A stretch of 14,376 bases of DNA, from the NCBI GenBank assembly GCA_023437485.1, contig JAEZGB010000184.1, forward strand, positions 1-14,376. The letters run 5' to 3'. This DNA comes from Bacteroidota bacterium (GTDB taxonomy: Bacteria; Bacteroidota; Bacteroidia; Flavobacteriales; Flavobacteriaceae). This document shows, piece after piece, positions 13,216 through 14,376 of the stretch (positions are counted from its first letter, which is position 1; the number at the start of each line of letters is the position of its first letter). The notes below the pieces were generated by a model. It was not told where the DNA came from. It saw nothing but the letters and a program-made list of their open reading frames with translations, and searched no databases. The translations under genes were made by a program, and so were the position numbers.

Positions 13216-13590
13216 TTAAAAGCGCTGTACATCGGTGATTTCAAGTTCACGCTCAGTACCCGCGAAAGGGTAACGGACGCGCGCACCCTTGGGATACCCC
13301 ACAAGGGCGAGTCCTTCGGTGGTCATGATGGACCGGGTGCCGTGCTTGGTTTTCGCTTTTCCAGGAGGTACAAACGCATAGGTTTCCTCCTGTCCCGATT
13401 GGACGTCGCGGACGCTCACGCGCGAATAGATGTCCACGACTTCCTCCGGCACTTCGCGGCGAAGGACCTGTTTGGCGTGCTTGAGTTCCAGCGAGAGGAT
13501 TTCGGCTTCCTGCGCCGAAACTTTCCTGCGCCTGATTTGATCTTTGATGAGGTCGTAAATTCCGGTGGTCAATATGATGGGCTGTGACAT
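13216..13590 (-). CDS. GreA/GreB/Rnk-family RNA polymerase-binding protein
   Basis: A 124-residue protein. The C-terminal FKBP-like Gre domain covers about 50-124, with VVDIYSRVSVRD, then SIMTTEGLALVGYPKGARV, matching the family pattern SxxTPLGxALLGxxxGD, and ELEITDVQRF at the end. The N-terminal ~48 residues form a short helical segment (YDLIKDQIRRRKVSAQEAEI, LSLELKHAKQVL), shorter than the ~75-residue coiled coil of GreA. In length it resembles Rnk, which binds RNA polymerase but lacks transcript-cleavage activity. So it probably acts at the secondary channel, possibly competing with GreA/GreB (inference). I chose the ATG at 13590; the upstream in-frame extension looks like non-coding sequence. 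It ends at a strong terminator. Confidence 0.87.
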   Translation of the reverse strand: MSQPIILTTGIYDLIKDQIRRRKVSAQEAEILSLELKHAKQVLRREVPEEVVDIYSRVSVRDVQSGQEETYAFVPPGKAKTKHGTRSIMTTEGLALVGYPKGARVRYPFAGTERELEITDVQRF

Positions 13591-13701
13591 GATGCTTGAT
13601 TTTGGGCCATGGACAATGATTCGCGCGTTCCGGAGAGGCAAAGCCACACGGGAAATCATCGGCAGGCGATTAAAAAAGGATAAATTAAAGGAAAGGCCCC
13701 G

Positions 13702-13715
13702 CCCCGGATGCGGGG
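13702..13715 (-). other. GC-rich hairpin after the small ORF
   Basis: CCCCG (13702-13706) pairs with CGGGG (13711-13715) around a GATG loop, directly after the stop codon of the 36-residue ORF. On the minus strand it is followed by GGGGCCTTTCCTTTAATTT, a poor T tract. It may attenuate transcription between the small ORF and the Gre-family gene. Confidence 0.3.
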
Positions 13716-13716
13716 A

Positions 13717-13827
13717 TCAGGACACGAAGTCTTTGGCCTTCTTGATAAAGAAATCGTCAAGCAACACGCGCAGGAGATTGGCGTATGCGGGAATTGAACT
13801 TGCACTATGGATCACACGGGTTTCCAT
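13717..13827 (-). CDS. Possible small protein, 36 residues
   Basis: A short frame, METRVIHSASSIPAYANLLR then VLLDDFFIKKAKDFVS. The C-terminal half looks amphipathic and helical and ends in a basic patch. It matches no family I know. Support comes from context: an exact Bacteroidetes -7 box (TATCTTTG) lies 4 nt upstream of the ATG, a terminator for the upstream serine hydrolase precedes it, and a GC-rich hairpin follows the stop. The -7 position would put transcription initiation at or next to the ATG, implying a leaderless mRNA. Alternatively this stretch is just the 5' leader of the Gre-family gene. The frame is open upstream to 13920, but that part overlaps the terminator. Confidence 0.4.
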   Translation of the reverse strand: METRVIHSASSIPAYANLLRVLLDDFFIKKAKDFVS

Positions 13828-13831
13828 GGCG

Positions 13832-13839
13832 CAAAGATA
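13832..13839 (-). promoter_or_regulatory. -7 element upstream of the small ORF and Gre-family gene
   Basis: The minus strand reads TATCTTTG, an exact TAnnTTTG. It lies between the serine hydrolase terminator and the 36-residue ORF. No TTTG is present at the -33 distance. Confidence 0.45.
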
Positions 13840-13886
13840 GCCAATTATATCGTGGCCCATTCTTAAGTAACGGTTAAACCTGGCGC

Positions 13887-13913
13887 GAAAAAAAGCCGGC
13901 GAGTAGCCGGCTT
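13887..13913 (-). terminator. Intrinsic terminator of the serine hydrolase gene
   Basis: AAGCCGGC (13893-13900) pairs with GCCGGCTT (13906-13913) around a 5-nt loop, 4 nt after the hydrolase stop codon on the minus strand. The A run just left of it gives the U tract. Confidence 0.88.
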
Positions 13914-13916
13914 GGA

Positions 13917-14376
13917 TCATTGTTTCTTGAAGGTGTATTCGCCACCCTGCTTGAGGACCATCTCGCCTTTGTCCGGGTCAAAAGCCATTTCCAGGCGTGC
14001 CGGCTCGAATTTAAATTTGTTCCTGCCGATGGCGTCCAGCGGGAAGGCGGGCTGCCCCGTTCCCTGCGCCATGAGCGTGGTTCCGTTGCGCGTCACGGTA
14101 ATGCCGATGGGAATCTGCGAAGAAACATAGCTTCCCGTAAGCTTGTCCAGTTGGGCAGTGTCGTGAGCGAATGTCGTGAAATCCGGAATCTCGAAGGGCT
14201 TGCCAAAATGCCAGCTGAGCACCGCAATCCCAATGTCGTTGGAATTGAAATTTACCCCGTTTGCCGACATCGCATACACGAGATCTTCCTCGGGAAAGTA
14301 GGTGACGATGGATTGAAACCCGTCGATCCCGCCGGTATGCCCAAAGCCGCGCTTGTCGCCAAAAGGATATTGCATC
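13917..14376 (-). CDS. Serine hydrolase (beta-lactamase family), C-terminal part
   Basis: The last ~153 residues of a protein whose start lies beyond the right edge. GFGHTGGIDGFQSIVTYFPE (about 10-29 of the fragment) is the third motif of class C beta-lactamase-type hydrolases (HTG in place of KTG). YAMSANGVNFNSNDIGIAVL completes the catalytic domain. After a linker (DTAQLDKLTGSYVSSQIPIG) comes a small beta-rich domain ending in LKQGGEYTFKK, of the kind often attached to these hydrolases (DUF3471/lipocalin-like). The nucleophile SxxK motif is outside the window. Substrate is unknown: family members include D-aminopeptidases and esterases, so beta-lactam resistance should not be assumed. Confidence 0.87.
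   Translation of the reverse strand, partial: MQYPFGDKRGFGHTGGIDGFQSIVTYFPEEDLVYAMSANGVNFNSNDIGIAVLSWHFGKPFEIPDFTTFAHDTAQLDKLTGSYVSSQIPIGITVTRNGTTLMAQGTGQPAFPLDAIGRNKFKFEPARLEMAFDPDKGEMVLKQGGEYTFKKQ

Noticed and set aside
13917..14376. Beta-lactam resistance gene
   Set aside because: Only the C-terminal part is visible, with an HTG motif and an extra beta-rich domain. This is typical of housekeeping serine hydrolases rather than true beta-lactamases.

Overview
The window looks like a chromosomal segment from a pigmented member of the Bacteroidota, most likely Flavobacteriaceae. The protein families are typical of that group: paired DUF4252 proteins, a DUF5074/YncE-like surface protein ending in FYFN, an FKBP-type lipoprotein with an acidic calcium-repeat tail, a two-gene transketolase, and the gene order merR-crtI-crtB-crtZ. 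Several promoters fit the Bacteroidetes consensus TAnnTTTG (-7), in two cases with a TTTG-like -33 element 20 nt upstream. Shine-Dalgarno sequences are not evident. No transposase, integrase, phage gene or CRISPR array is visible.

Layout. 1-297 is the 3' end of a DUF5074/YncE-like protein, converging almost end to end with a secreted S41 protease lipoprotein (300-1706, minus). Divergent from the protease is a tight plus-strand cluster (1833-3916): ECF sigma factor, a single-pass membrane protein that is probably its anti-sigma factor, and two exported DUF4252 proteins. The sigma gene is preceded by an ECF-type promoter (TGTAAC-N16-CGTC) and may control itself. The cluster is followed by an AT-rich heptamer repeat and by an intrinsic terminator that lies inside the convergent crtZ reading frame.

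3981-7660 (minus) is a compact carotenoid operon. A MerR-family regulator with CarH-like cobalamin-binding motifs is followed by phytoene desaturase, phytoene synthase and beta-carotene hydroxylase, with junctions of 1 to 4 nt. A -7 box and two near-palindromic TGTTCRACA boxes 33 bp apart lie upstream. Lycopene cyclase is not in the window.

7741-8235 has no convincing gene. It holds two kinds of imperfect repeat. 8236-8629 is a complete minus-strand tRNA unit: promoter, tRNA-Lys, tRNA-Lys, tRNA-Leu and a long hairpin terminator. Divergent from it is shikimate kinase aroK (8697-9221), which overlaps tail to tail with a PRTase-fold gene; that gene is translationally linked to an upstream S4-domain RNA-binding protein. 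An FKBP-type lipoprotein (plus) and a split transketolase (minus) converge on a bidirectional terminator. The right end, all minus strand, holds a Gre/Rnk-family RNA polymerase-binding protein, a possible 36-residue small protein with its own -7 box, and the 3' end of a beta-lactamase-fold serine hydrolase.

The two most interesting parts are the ECF/anti-sigma/DUF4252 cluster beside a secreted protease, which looks like an uncharacterised envelope-sensing module, and the carotenoid operon with its probable B12/light-type regulator and candidate operators.
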